Source of the DNA: Zoogloea sp.
GTDB lineage: Bacteria; Pseudomonadota; Gammaproteobacteria; Burkholderiales; Rhodocyclaceae
Length of the DNA: 64,000 nucleotides
Direction of reading: 5' to 3'
Assembly (NCBI GenBank): GCA_016720685.1
Contig: JADKKC010000010.1
Location: 1 to 64,000 of the forward strand
The notes beneath the pieces were generated by a model. The model searched no databases, was not told the DNA's origin, and saw only the letters and a list, made by a program, of their open reading frames with translations. Position numbers and translations under genes: made by a program. Numbering within the stretch: the stretch's first letter is position 1; each line of letters starts with the position of its first letter. Below, one piece after another: positions 7,947-16,097 of this stretch.

Positions 7947-8315
7947 ATGTCCTCCCGCCTTGCCAAACTCCGTCGATCTGCTTTTAGTGCCCAGAATGGT
8001 TGCTGCTTTTATTGCGGCTTGCCGATGTGGGAAGACGATCCCGAACGATTCGCCCAGACTCTCGGCCTTACCGTCCGCCAGGCTCAGAGGCTGCGCTCCA
8101 CGGCTGAACACCTGCAGGCCAGGTGTGACGGCGGTCTCGATCGCCCGTCGAACATCGTGGCGGCCTGTGCCCACTGCAATCACAAACGGCATGAAGGTCG
8201 CAAGGTCGCGCGTGACTGGCTGGCGCACAAAGCCTGGGTGCAGCGTCGCCTCAGTGCAGAGGCGTGGTTCGACAAGGCCATGCTCTCCCGCTTGTGGCGG
8301 GCAGCCTTGCGTTGA
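7947..8315 (+). CDS. HNH endonuclease
   Basis: This 122-residue nuclease has the zinc-bound beta-beta-alpha-metal fold. C20 and C23 (CCFYCG) and the later CAHCNHKR hold the zinc. EHLQARCDGG with NIVAAC supplies the active-site His and Asn. ATG 7947 has AAAAGGA six bases upstream. The Arg/Leu-rich insert between the first Cys pair and the active site is typical of short stand-alone HNH proteins. It is the last gene before tRNA-Lys and lies within the island. The role (defence, mobility or DNA processing) cannot be told from sequence. Confidence 0.85.
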   Translation: MSSRLAKLRRSAFSAQNGCCFYCGLPMWEDDPERFAQTLGLTVRQAQRLRSTAEHLQARCDGGLDRPSNIVAACAHCNHKRHEGRKVARDWLAHKAWVQRRLSAEAWFDKAMLSRLWRAALR

Positions 8316-8343
8316 GTTGCTGTGTCGGGAGAAGGTCGGTCGG

Positions 8344-8374
8344 GAATGGACCGAACCACGGACTGGAAGCCCGC
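8344..8374. repeat. 31-bp repeat, copy 2
   Basis: It matches 766-796 at 30 of 31 bases. It sits between the HNH gene and the tRNA-Lys terminator, at the inner edge of the island. Upstream GGTCGGTC pairs with GACCGAACC around a short loop, so the copy can form a hairpin. Confidence 0.6.
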
Positions 8375-8375
8375 G

Positions 8376-8415
8376 CAAAAAGACTTAGGCCACCCGAAGG
8401 TGGCCTAAGTCTTTA
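8376..8415 (-). terminator. Terminator of tRNA-Lys(CUU)
   Basis: A perfect 14-bp stem (AGACTTAGGCCACC at 8381-8394 with its complement at 8399-8412) has a CGAA loop. On the minus strand it is followed by five T. Short T/A runs on both sides could let it work in both directions, so it may also end the HNH transcript. Confidence 0.85.
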
Positions 8416-8422
8416 AATTTTT

Positions 8423-8498
8423 TGGTGGGTTGTGAGTGGCTCGAACACTCGACCTACGGATTAAGAGTCCGCTGCTCTACCAACTGAGCTAACAACCC
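8423..8498 (-). tRNA. tRNA-Lys (anticodon CUU)
   Basis: A 76-nt cloverleaf with encoded CCA: acceptor GGGUUGU/ACAACCC, D arm AGCUCAGUUGGUAGAGCA, anticodon loop CUCUUAA, and T loop UUCGAGC. Its 3' 46 bp are repeated at 5859-5904, so it served as the integration target of the island to its left. Confidence 0.95.
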
Positions 8499-8541
8499 AT
8501 ACTTTCAGGAACCGGTGCTTGACCTGATTTCCACCTTTTTC

Positions 8542-8617
8542 TGGTGGGTCGGGCGAGATTCGAACTCGCGACCAACGGATTAAAAGTCCGCTGCTCTACC
8601 GACTGAGCTACCGACCC
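8542..8617 (-). tRNA. tRNA-Lys (anticodon UUU)
   Basis: A 76-nt cloverleaf with encoded CCA: acceptor GGGUCGG/CCGACCC, anticodon loop CUUUUAA, and T loop UUCGAAU. It lies 43 bp upstream of tRNA-Lys(CUU) in the direction of transcription, so the two are probably one transcript. Confidence 0.95.
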
Positions 8618-8656
8618 CCGAAAGAGATGCGCATTATAGCCGCCACAAATAATCCG

Positions 8657-9760
8657 TCAACCCTTTTTTAGCTGAATGGCTATCGACAGGCTGGCGCCCG
8701 CGGCGATCGCAAGGGTGGTGAGGGCGGACCCGATGGACAGGGTGGATAGGCCGCTCAGGCCCTGGCCGATGGTGCAGCCGAGGGCCGTGACGCCGCCGAA
8801 ACCCATCAGGATGGCGCCGATGAGGTGGCGGGCGAGGTCGGGAGCGTCGCGAAAGCTTTCGATGCGGAAGCTGCGGGTGGTGATGGCGGCCAGCAGCGCG
8901 CCGGCGATGACGCCTGCGGTGCTGGCGATGCCGAGGGTGACGATGCGGCTTTTGTCGGTCCAGAGCATCAGCAGCTCGAGGCTGTAGGCGTAGGGGGCGA
9001 CGAAGCTGAGGGATTCCATGCGCCCGCTGTTGGTGGCGAGGAAGGCAGGGGCCAGGGTGTCCGCATCTTCGGCGAGGTAGCCGAGGTGGCCGCTGAGATA
9101 CCAGCCGGCGACGATCGAGGCGCCGATGGCGAGGCTGCCGAAAAGTGGGCCGGGGCGCCAGCAGTCGCGGCTGGAGAGGCCGAAGAGGGCGAGGCTGCCG
9201 GCGCTCACTGCGGCCGAGGCGAGCCAGGCGCTGTGGCCGTCGAGCTCGAAGCGGGCTGCGAGCAGGCTGGGGATGTCTTGTGGTGTGTCGAGGTAGAGGG
9301 CGACCGGGTCGAGCCAGGCCACGCGCCAGCCGCCCAAAAGGCCGCGGAGCGTCATGTAGGCCGACAGGCCGAGAAAGACGAAGACAACCAGGGACTTGAG
9401 GTTGCCGCTGCCGAGCCGCACCAGGTTTTTTGCGCCGCAGCCGGAGGCGAGGGTCATGCCGATGCCGAACAGCAGGCCGCCGGTGAGGTGGGACAGCCAG
9501 GGCAGGCGGCTGCCGGTGTAGATGGCGTTGTGGACGTCGATGAGCCCGGCGAACTGCAGCCAGGTGGTGCCGGCGATGGCTACGGCGAGGGCCAGGGCCC
9601 ACATGCGCAGGCGGGTCCAGTCGCCCATGATGAGGATGTCGGCGATGGCGCCCATCGTGCAGAAGTTGCTGCGCTGGGCGGCGACGCCGAAAACGCCACC
9701 GATGGCGAAGGCCAGCCAGGCGAGCGTTGGCAGCGACAGGGCAGTTGCGGGGGCGTCCAT
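8657..9760 (-). CDS. YeeE/YedE-family sulfur-compound transporter
   Basis: This inner-membrane protein of 367 residues has about nine to ten membrane helices. The family (including TsuA) imports thiosulfate or related sulfur species and passes them along conserved cysteines. The three Cys motifs are present: RSNFCTMGAI near residue 31, SGCGAKNLVRLGSGN near 110, and LGCTIGQGLSG near 330. ATG 9760 gives MDAPATAL; the open frame continues upstream without family similarity. It follows queC, 31 bp downstream, and precedes the tRNAs. A sulfur supply role for tRNA thiolation would fit the neighbourhood, but that is inference. Confidence 0.85.
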   Translation of the reverse strand: MDAPATALSLPTLAWLAFAIGGVFGVAAQRSNFCTMGAIADILIMGDWTRLRMWALALAVAIAGTTWLQFAGLIDVHNAIYTGSRLPWLSHLTGGLLFGIGMTLASGCGAKNLVRLGSGNLKSLVVFVFLGLSAYMTLRGLLGGWRVAWLDPVALYLDTPQDIPSLLAARFELDGHSAWLASAAVSAGSLALFGLSSRDCWRPGPLFGSLAIGASIVAGWYLSGHLGYLAEDADTLAPAFLATNSGRMESLSFVAPYAYSLELLMLWTDKSRIVTLGIASTAGVIAGALLAAITTRSFRIESFRDAPDLARHLIGAILMGFGGVTALGCTIGQGLSGLSTLSIGSALTTLAIAAGASLSIAIQLKKG

Positions 9761-9791
9761 GCGGCGTGGACCGGGCGTGGTTTTGCTTTGT

Positions 9792-10469
9792 TCAGGCGTA
9801 GCGGGTGGGGTCGGGCACGCCGGCGGCCTCGAAACCGGCCTTGCGCAGCCGGCAGGCGTCGCACAGGCCGCAGGCCTGGCCGTCGTCGTTGGCCTGGTAA
9901 CAGGACACGGTGAGGCCGTAATCGACGCCCAGCGCGGTGCCGCGGCGAATGATGTCGGCCTTGGAAAGGTCGATGAGCGGGGCGTGGATGGAGAGGCGGT
10001 GGCCTTCCACGCCGGCCTTGGTGGCCAGATTGGCCATTTTTTCGAAGGCTTCGATGAAGGCCGGGCGGCAGTCTGGGTAGCCGGAGTAGTCGACCGCGTT
10101 GACGCCCACGTAGATGTGCTCGGCGCCGAGCACTTCGGCCCAGGCCATTGCAATGGACAGCATGATGGTGTTGCGGGCCGGCACGTAGGTGATCGGGATG
10201 CCACCGTCGAGGCCGTCGATGGGCACGGCCAGCGAGGCGTCGGTGAGCGCCGAGCCGCCAAACTGGCCGAGGTCTACGTGGGCCGTGCGGTGGGCGACGG
10301 CGCCGAGGGCCTTGGCGACGCGCTGGGCGGCGGCGAGTTCGGCTGCGTGGCGCTGGCCGTATTCGACCGACAGCGCGTAGGCGTCGTAGCCTTCGGCACG
10401 GGCGATGGCGAGGCAGGTGGCGGAATCGAGCCCGCCGGACAGCAGGACGAGGGCGCGGGGCTTGGTCAT
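9792..10469 (-). CDS. queC: 7-cyano-7-deazaguanine (preQ0) synthase
   Basis: QueC turns 7-carboxy-7-deazaguanine, ATP and ammonia into preQ0 in queuosine synthesis. The 225-residue protein has the PP-loop SGGLDSAT at 11-18 and the zinc-binding cysteines C190, C200, C203 and C206. ATG 10469 (MTKPRAL) is chosen because it has a GGGAAAA site before it and matches the family start; the frame is open further upstream. It follows queE at a distance of 151 bp, and the gene order pal-cpoB-queE-queC is common in gamma- and betaproteobacteria. Confidence 0.95.
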   Translation of the reverse strand: MTKPRALVLLSGGLDSATCLAIARAEGYDAYALSVEYGQRHAAELAAAQRVAKALGAVAHRTAHVDLGQFGGSALTDASLAVPIDGLDGGIPITYVPARNTIMLSIAMAWAEVLGAEHIYVGVNAVDYSGYPDCRPAFIEAFEKMANLATKAGVEGHRLSIHAPLIDLSKADIIRRGTALGVDYGLTVSCYQANDDGQACGLCDACRLRKAGFEAAGVPDPTRYA

Positions 10470-10620
10470 GGCTTTTCCCAAAATAAGGAGGTCAGGTTCG
10501 GGCATGTGAATCAACCGTGGCGGGCCGGGCCGGGAGCGCTACGACCGCATGCGGCAAGAGCGGGGGGCGTCGAGCACCGGAATCGCGGGATCGTACCGCG
10601 CCGCCGGTTTGGTGACGAAG

Positions 10621-11280
10621 CTAGCGCCCCGGTTCGTTGCCCCAGATGATCTTGTGGAGCTGCACCTGCAGGCGCACCGGCAGTTTGTCGCGAAGGATCC
10701 AGGCGGCGAGATCGGCGGGGGCGAGCTGGCCCTGTACCGGCGCCAGCAGCACCGGGCAGCGCCGGGTGAGATCGTGCTCGGCGATTTGCGCCTTGGCCCA
10801 GGCGTAGTCGGCTTCGCTGGCGAGCACCAGCTTGAGCTCGTCCTGGGGGGTGAGCAGTGCAATGTTGGACAGCAGGTTGCGGGCTTCCTCGCCGGAGCCG
10901 GGTGCCTTGAGGTCGACGATGCGCGAGACGCGCGGGTCGACGCTGCTGATATCGAGGGCGCCGCTGGTTTCGAGGGAGACCGAGTAGCCGGCGTCGCACA
11001 GGGCGGTGAGGAGGGCCAGGCAGCTTTTCTGGGCGAGGGGCTCGCCACCTGTCACGCAGACGGTCTGGCACTGGTGGCTGGCGATTTCTGCGAGTACATC
11101 CTCGAGCGTGCGGGTGGTGCCGCCGGTGAAGGAATATTCGGTGTCGCACCAGGTGCAGCGCAAGGGGCAGCCGGTGAGCCGGACGAAAACCGTCGGCAGG
11201 CCCGTGCGCGAGGTTTCACCCTGCAGCGAGTGAAAAATCTCGGTGATGCGAAGGGTGACGGGGCGTGCGGAAGATGGCAT
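10621..11280 (-). CDS. queE: 7-carboxy-7-deazaguanine synthase
   Basis: QueE is a radical-SAM enzyme that contracts the pterin ring of 6-carboxytetrahydropterin in queuosine synthesis. In 219 residues it has the cluster motif C38-x3-C42-x2-C45 (GCPLRCTWC), the substrate-side SLQGE and the SAM-binding TGGEPL. The protein is intact and of normal length. It follows cpoB by 51 bp and precedes queC, so it probably belongs to the same transcription unit. Confidence 0.95.
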   Translation of the reverse strand: MPSSARPVTLRITEIFHSLQGETSRTGLPTVFVRLTGCPLRCTWCDTEYSFTGGTTRTLEDVLAEIASHQCQTVCVTGGEPLAQKSCLALLTALCDAGYSVSLETSGALDISSVDPRVSRIVDLKAPGSGEEARNLLSNIALLTPQDELKLVLASEADYAWAKAQIAEHDLTRRCPVLLAPVQGQLAPADLAAWILRDKLPVRLQVQLHKIIWGNEPGR

Positions 11281-11331
11281 GGCGACGGGGGCTGGAGCGC
11301 CGCCCCGGCCGTGAAGGCGGGGCGGGCGGGA

Positions 11332-12075
11332 TTACTTCTTGAGGCGCTGGCGGGCGATGGTCGCGGCCGAGCTGCTCGGGTACCTGGCAAGCAGTTTCTC
11401 GAGCGTTTTGGTGGCGGCAATATTGTCGTTGCGGGCCTGCTGGGTGCTGGCAAGGCCGAGCAGGGCGTCGGGCGCGCGGGTGTCGTCCGGCCACTGGCTG
11501 GCGACTTTCGCGTAGTGCTCGGCGGCGCCGGCGTTGTCCTTCAGCTGATACAGCGCGCTGGCGCACCAGAAGTGGGCATTGGGCTGGAAGCTGCTGTTCG
11601 GATAATTTTTGGTGAAGCTGACGAAGCCGATGGCCGCTTCGCGGTATTTGCCGCCGCGCAGTTGCGTGAGGGCGGCTTCGTAATCGCGACTCTCGGCGGC
11701 CGGGTCGAGCGCGGCCGCCGGAGCGGGCGGCGGCGCATCGGCCGTCGCCTGGGGCTCGATTTTCCGCAAGCGGTTGTCGAGATCCACGTAAAAATCCTTC
11801 TGCCGTTTGTTGGCGTTGGCCAGATCGTTGCCGAGGACTTCGTTCTCGCCGCGCAGGCGGGCGATTTCGGTCTTCAGCTGTTCGATCTGGTTGGCGAGTT
11901 CGATCTGGGCCCTGGCGCCGGCTTCGAGCTTGTCGAGGCGGGCGTTGTACTCGCTGCGCATCTGGTTGATGCGCAGGCGGGCCTCTTCGTCGTCAAACAG
12001 GCCCGCGTGGGCCTGGCTGAACGCCAGTGTGGTCAGCAACCCGACCAGCAAACGAGGCAGAAGGGGGCGGAACAT
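11332..12075 (-). CDS. cpoB: Cell division coordinator CpoB (YbgF)
   Basis: CpoB is a periplasmic protein that links Tol-Pal constriction with peptidoglycan synthesis. A signal peptide ends at about residue 25 (SQAHA before GLFDD). A coiled coil spans about 28-100, a Pro/Ala linker lies near 112-125, and three TPRs fill 130-247 (for example SSFQPNAHFWCASALYQLKD). The ATG overlaps the pal stop by one base (12075), so translation is coupled. It is the last Tol-Pal gene before queE. Confidence 0.93.
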   Translation of the reverse strand: MFRPLLPRLLVGLLTTLAFSQAHAGLFDDEEARLRINQMRSEYNARLDKLEAGARAQIELANQIEQLKTEIARLRGENEVLGNDLANANKRQKDFYVDLDNRLRKIEPQATADAPPPAPAAALDPAAESRDYEAALTQLRGGKYREAAIGFVSFTKNYPNSSFQPNAHFWCASALYQLKDNAGAAEHYAKVASQWPDDTRAPDALLGLASTQQARNDNIAATKTLEKLLARYPSSSAATIARQRLKK

Positions 12076-12626
12076 CAGAACTCACCCGAATAGAGCATGT
12101 CGCCACGACGGTTGGCAGACCAGCAGGTCTCGCTGGCGTCGCTGCAGCTGGGCTTCTCTTCGCCAAGGCTGACGGATTCGAGCTGGGCTTCGGACACGCC
12201 GAGCAGGCTGAGTGCTTTCTTGACGGCGTCGGCGCGCTTCTGACCGAGGGCCAGGTTGTATTCGCGGCTGCCGCGTTCGTCGGTGTTGCCCTGGATGAGC
12301 ATTTTCATCTTGGGGTGGGCGACGAGGAACTTGGCGTGGGATTCGACCAGCGCGCGGTATTCGTTCTTGATCACGAAGCTGTTGTAGTCGAACAGCACGC
12401 TGCGCTTGGAGAGGATGTTTTTCGGGTCGGTGAGTTCCGGGTGGTTGGCGACGCCGTATTTGGCATCGGCATTCACTGCGACGACGCGGTTGGCGTCCAC
12501 GCCGGAGCCCGTAGCGCCGGAACGGTCTTCAACTGCGGCGCCCTGGCCTTCGGTGGTGGGGGCAGAGCTGCAGGCTGCCAGCAGGCCGGCGGCGATCAGG
12601 GACAGGGTGAAACGAGCGTACTTCAT
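12075..12626 (-). CDS. pal: Peptidoglycan-associated lipoprotein Pal
   Basis: Pal anchors the outer membrane to peptidoglycan and binds TolB. The 183-residue precursor has a lipoprotein signal with lipobox LLAAC (C19). An OmpA-like domain fills about 75-183, with VLFDYNSF, GNTDERGSREYNLALGQKRA and a C-terminal NRRGDMLY. The start at 12626 is set by the signal peptide; the open frame runs far upstream without similarity. Lipid attachment needs Lgt, whose gene in this window is N-terminally shortened. Confidence 0.95.
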   Translation of the reverse strand: MKYARFTLSLIAAGLLAACSSAPTTEGQGAAVEDRSGATGSGVDANRVVAVNADAKYGVANHPELTDPKNILSKRSVLFDYNSFVIKNEYRALVESHAKFLVAHPKMKMLIQGNTDERGSREYNLALGQKRADAVKKALSLLGVSEAQLESVSLGEEKPSCSDASETCWSANRRGDMLYSGEF

Positions 12627-12688
12627 GGGTGAACTCCGAAAACGGTCGCGAGCGGCCGGGTAAAAAGGCTTGTTTTTGCGGTGCTGTG

Positions 12689-13972
12689 TCAATTGCGCGG
12701 CTGCGGACCCCAGGCGGGTTCGCGCACGTCGCCCGATTGTACCGACAGACGCTGCTTCACACGACCGTCGGATGACACGGCCGCCAGCACGCCGCGGCCG
12801 CCGACTTCGGTGGCGTAAAGCACCATGCGGCCGTTGGGGGCGAAGCTGGGGGATTCGTCCTTCGACGAGTCGGTGAGGGTTTGCGTCTGGCGAGAGGCCA
12901 GGTCGAGCATGGTGACCTGGAAGCGACCACCGTTGCGCGACACATAGACGAGGCTCTTGCCGTCGGGAGAGGGGCGCGGGCTGACGTTGTAGCTGCCTTC
13001 GAAGGTGACCCGCTGGGCGTCGCCGCCGCCGGCCGGGACGCGGTAGATTTGCGGGCTGCCGCCCCGGTCGGAGGTGAAGTAGATCATGCCGTCGGTGGAC
13101 CAGGCCGGTTCGGTGTCGATGCCGGACGAGCTGGCCAGGCGCAGTACGCCGGAGCCGTCGGCATTGACCGAGTAGAGCTGGGACTGGCCGTCCTTGGTGA
13201 GCACCACGGCCAGCCGGCGCCCGTCGGGCGACCACGCCGGAGCCGAGTTGGAGCCCTTGAAGTTGGCCGCCACGTTGCGTTGGCCCGTGGACAGCGAATG
13301 CACGTACACCACCGGCTTCTTGGCCTCGAAGGAGACGTAGGCGAGGCGCGTGCCGTCCGGTGACCAGGCCGGCGAGATGATGGGCTCGCGGGATGCCAGC
13401 GCGGTCTGGGCGTTGCTGCCGTCGGCGTCGGCGATCTGCAGTTCGTAGCGCGCGCCGGACTTGAGCACGTAAGCGATGCGGGTCGAGAAGACGCCGGGCT
13501 CGCCGGTGAGCTTTTCGTAGATGAAATCGGAGATGCGGTGGCCGGTGGTGCGGTACTGGTTGGGCGACATCACCATTGCCTGGCTACCCAGGCTGACCTG
13601 CTTGGCGGCGTCGTGGAGGCGCACCTGCACCTGGTAACGGCCGCCGCTGGGGCTGAAGGTGCCTACGGCGACGGCATCGGCGCCGCGGGAGCGGACGCGG
13701 CCGAAATCCACCGGTGCGTCGGCGCCCATCGGGCCCGGGCCGAGTTCGACCATCTTGAAGATGCCGCTGCGTTCGAGGTCGGCGCGCACGACGTCGGTGA
13801 CCGCGCGGGGCAGGGCGCTCTCGCCTTCGAAGCTGGCCACCGCCACCGGCATGCGGTTGGTGCCGGCGCCGGTGATTTCGATGGCGAGCTGGGCCTGGGC
13901 CAGCGAGGACGCAAGGGCCAGCAGGCAGGCGGGAGCGGCGCTCTGCAGGAAGGACGGGATGCGTAGGTTCAT
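12689..13972 (-). CDS. tolB: Tol-Pal system protein TolB
   Basis: This 427-residue periplasmic protein binds Pal and is the switch of the Tol-Pal machine. A Sec signal peptide ends near residue 27 (SLAQAQ). The N-terminal domain covers about 30-160. A six-bladed propeller of WD40-like repeats follows, each carrying forms of PAWSPDGxRLAYVS. It lies 21 bp after tolA and 62 bp before pal on the minus strand. Confidence 0.95.
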   Translation of the reverse strand: MNLRIPSFLQSAAPACLLALASSLAQAQLAIEITGAGTNRMPVAVASFEGESALPRAVTDVVRADLERSGIFKMVELGPGPMGADAPVDFGRVRSRGADAVAVGTFSPSGGRYQVQVRLHDAAKQVSLGSQAMVMSPNQYRTTGHRISDFIYEKLTGEPGVFSTRIAYVLKSGARYELQIADADGSNAQTALASREPIISPAWSPDGTRLAYVSFEAKKPVVYVHSLSTGQRNVAANFKGSNSAPAWSPDGRRLAVVLTKDGQSQLYSVNADGSGVLRLASSSGIDTEPAWSTDGMIYFTSDRGGSPQIYRVPAGGGDAQRVTFEGSYNVSPRPSPDGKSLVYVSRNGGRFQVTMLDLASRQTQTLTDSSKDESPSFAPNGRMVLYATEVGGRGVLAAVSSDGRVKQRLSVQSGDVREPAWGPQPRN

Positions 13973-13993
13973 GGATATGGGCTTTTCAGGGGT

Positions 13994-14992
13994 TTAGTCG
14001 CGGAGCGGGTAGAACTTCAGCTCCAGCGTACGGTTGAAGAGTTCCGGCTTGTCGGGCTTGGGCAGCGGGCTGGATTTCTGGATCGAGCGTTCGATCGCGG
14101 CATCGAGCTGGGCGTTCCCGGTGGAGCGCTTGAGACGGACTTCGATCACCGAGCCGTCGGGCAACTGGTCTACATAGAACAGCGCGAAAGGATCGCCGCT
14201 GACGCCGGGCGGCAGCACGATGTTGCCCTTCACCTTGGCGCGGATTTTCTCGACGTAAGCCTCGATGGCCCTGTTGCGGTTGGCGCTGGCCTTGGCGCCG
14301 GCGACCCGTGCGAGTTCTTCCTGGAGCTGCCTGGACTGGCTGGCGTTTTCGCTGTCGCGGCTCATCAGCTCGCGCATGCGGCGGTCTTCGAGTTCGCGGG
14401 CGCGGTCGGACGCGACCTTCGCCTCCTTGTCGGCCTTGGCTTTGTCGAGTTTTGCCTGATCGGCCCGGGCTTTGGCCTCGGCCTTGGCGTCGGCTTCCCG
14501 GCTGGCCTTCAGGTCGGGCCTGGCCTTGGGTTCCGGCTTCACCTCCGGCCGGGTCTTGGGCTCCGGCTTGGGTTCCGGCTTCGGCTCCGGTTTTTTGGGC
14601 TCGGGCTTGGGTTCGGGTTTCGGCTTGACGACGGGCTTCTCGACCGGCTTGACGATTTCCTTCACCGGCTTGGGGGGCACTTTTTTGGGCTCGGGCGCCT
14701 TGATGGCGATGTCCGGCTGCTTGCGGGGCGGCGGCTCGGGTTCGGGCTCGTCTTCGGGTTCGGGAGGCGGCGGGGCCGGGCGTACCGGGGCGGCAGGCGC
14801 GGGGGCGGGCGGTGGCGCGAGGCGGGCGGCCGGCGGCGGTGCGCTGACCAGTTCGACCTCGACGGGGTCGGGCGGGCGGTTCTGCCAGCGCACGCCGTAG
14901 AAGAGAAACAGGCCGAGCGCGACGTGGACAAAGGCCGCCAGCGCGAGCGACGACCATTTGCCCCGCTCGCTGGCGGGCAGGGCTGGATTCAT
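13994..14992 (-). CDS. tolA: Tol-Pal system protein TolA
   Basis: TolA spans the periplasm from the TolQR motor to TolB/Pal. The 332-residue protein has one membrane helix at about 15-36 (LALAAFVHVALGLFLFYG), a Pro-rich zone and a KPEPKPEPK repeat zone at about 40-160, an Ala/Lys coiled coil at about 160-240, and a TonB-like C-terminal domain with GDPFALFYVDQLPDGSVIEV. ATG 14992 overlaps the tolR stop (ATGA). Confidence 0.93.
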   Translation of the reverse strand: MNPALPASERGKWSSLALAAFVHVALGLFLFYGVRWQNRPPDPVEVELVSAPPPAARLAPPPAPAPAAPVRPAPPPPEPEDEPEPEPPPRKQPDIAIKAPEPKKVPPKPVKEIVKPVEKPVVKPKPEPKPEPKKPEPKPEPKPEPKTRPEVKPEPKARPDLKASREADAKAEAKARADQAKLDKAKADKEAKVASDRARELEDRRMRELMSRDSENASQSRQLQEELARVAGAKASANRNRAIEAYVEKIRAKVKGNIVLPPGVSGDPFALFYVDQLPDGSVIEVRLKRSTGNAQLDAAIERSIQKSSPLPKPDKPELFNRTLELKFYPLRD

Positions 14993-15402
14993 CGGGCGGA
15001 CTTGCCGACCTGTGTTTGCAGGCCGACCTTGTTGACGCCCGCGTTGCGCAGGTCGTTGAGGGTGTTCATCACGAGCTCGTACTTGACGCTCTTGTCGGCG
15101 GCGATGATGACGGACTGGCCGGGGTTGGCGGACACCGCGGCCTGCACTTCACCGATCAGGTCGCGGCGGGAAAGGGGTTTTTCCTGGGATTGGCTGGTGG
15201 CGCGCAGGGCCAGTTCGCCGTCCGGCTTGACCTGGACGATCATCGCGTCGGTGGGCGGAGCGGGAACCTTGTCGACGCTGGGCAGGTTCACCGAACCGGA
15301 CTGGATCATCGGTGCGGTGACCATGAAAATGACGAGCAGAACCAGCATCACGTCGATGTAGGGCACGACGTTGATCTGGTTCATCAGGCGGCGTTGACGC
15401 AT
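14989..15402 (-). CDS. tolR: Tol-Pal system protein TolR (ExbD family)
   Basis: This 137-residue inner-membrane protein has one helix that carries the proton-path Asp (NVVPYIDVMLVLLVIF, Asp near 18). A periplasmic domain follows with VIIAADKSVKYELVMNTLND. With TolQ it forms the proton-driven motor. Spacing to tolQ is 16 bp, and the stop overlaps the tolA start. Confidence 0.95.
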   Translation of the reverse strand: MRQRRLMNQINVVPYIDVMLVLLVIFMVTAPMIQSGSVNLPSVDKVPAPPTDAMIVQVKPDGELALRATSQSQEKPLSRRDLIGEVQAAVSANPGQSVIIAADKSVKYELVMNTLNDLRNAGVNKVGLQTQVGKSAR

Positions 15403-15418
15403 GACGGCGGGACTCCGG

Positions 15419-16093
15419 TCAACGCAGCTGGCGCTGGAGGATGTTCAGGAACTCTTCGGTGAAGCTTTCGAAGCGGATCGCCACGCGGTCGATGTCGTGG
15501 GCGAAGCGGTTGTAGGCCACCACCGCCGGAATCGCCGCGAAAAGGCCGATCGCCGTGGCAACCAGCGCCTCGGCAATGCCCGGCGCCACGTGGGCGAGGG
15601 TGGCGGCGCCAACGTTGGCCAGGCCGCGGAAGGCGTTCATGATTCCCCACACCGTGCCGAACAGGCCCACGTAGGGCGATACCGAACCGACCGAGGCGAG
15701 AAAGGCCAGGTGGGCCTCGAGATCATCCACTTCGCGCTGGTAGGTGGCGCGCATGGCGCGGCGGGCGCCGTCCATGATGGCGCCGTTGTCGAGGCTCTTG
15801 CCGCGCAGCTTGGCGAATTCGCGGTAGCCGGCCTCGAAGATGCGTTCCATTCCGGCAGCCTCGTGGCGGCCGGTGGCGGCGCTCTGGTAGAGCGCGTTGA
15901 GGTCGCCGCCGCTCCAGAAATCGCGCTCGAAGAGATCGGTTTTCTTCTTGGATTCACGGATCTGGAACCATTTGCGGAAGATCCAGTACCACGACATGAA
16001 TGAAACGGTGCCGAGCAGCGCCATGACGAGCTTGACCAGCAGGCTCGCATTGGAGATCAGGGACAGGATGGATAGGTCTTCGGTGACGTTCAT
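15419..16093 (-). CDS. tolQ: Tol-Pal system protein TolQ (ExbB/MotA family)
   Basis: This 224-residue inner-membrane motor subunit has three helices: near 15-37, about 135-155 (GLFGTVWGIMNAF) and 165-190 (EALVATAIGLFAAIPAVVAYN). These two conserved segments are diagnostic. It starts 4 bp after the ybgC stop and leads tolRAB-pal-cpoB. Confidence 0.95.
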   Translation of the reverse strand: MNVTEDLSILSLISNASLLVKLVMALLGTVSFMSWYWIFRKWFQIRESKKKTDLFERDFWSGGDLNALYQSAATGRHEAAGMERIFEAGYREFAKLRGKSLDNGAIMDGARRAMRATYQREVDDLEAHLAFLASVGSVSPYVGLFGTVWGIMNAFRGLANVGAATLAHVAPGIAEALVATAIGLFAAIPAVVAYNRFAHDIDRVAIRFESFTEEFLNILQRQLR

Positions 16094-16097
16094 CGGT

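Noticed and set aside
9800..11300. preQ1 riboswitch in front of queE or queC
   Set aside because: No space with suitable structure: queE follows cpoB within an operon, and the short gap before queC shows no aptamer-like pattern.
12075..13235. A long frame including pal that runs upstream through tolB
   Set aside because: The extra N-terminal part is Arg/Pro-rich shadow of tolB. The lipoprotein signal fixes the pal start at 12626.
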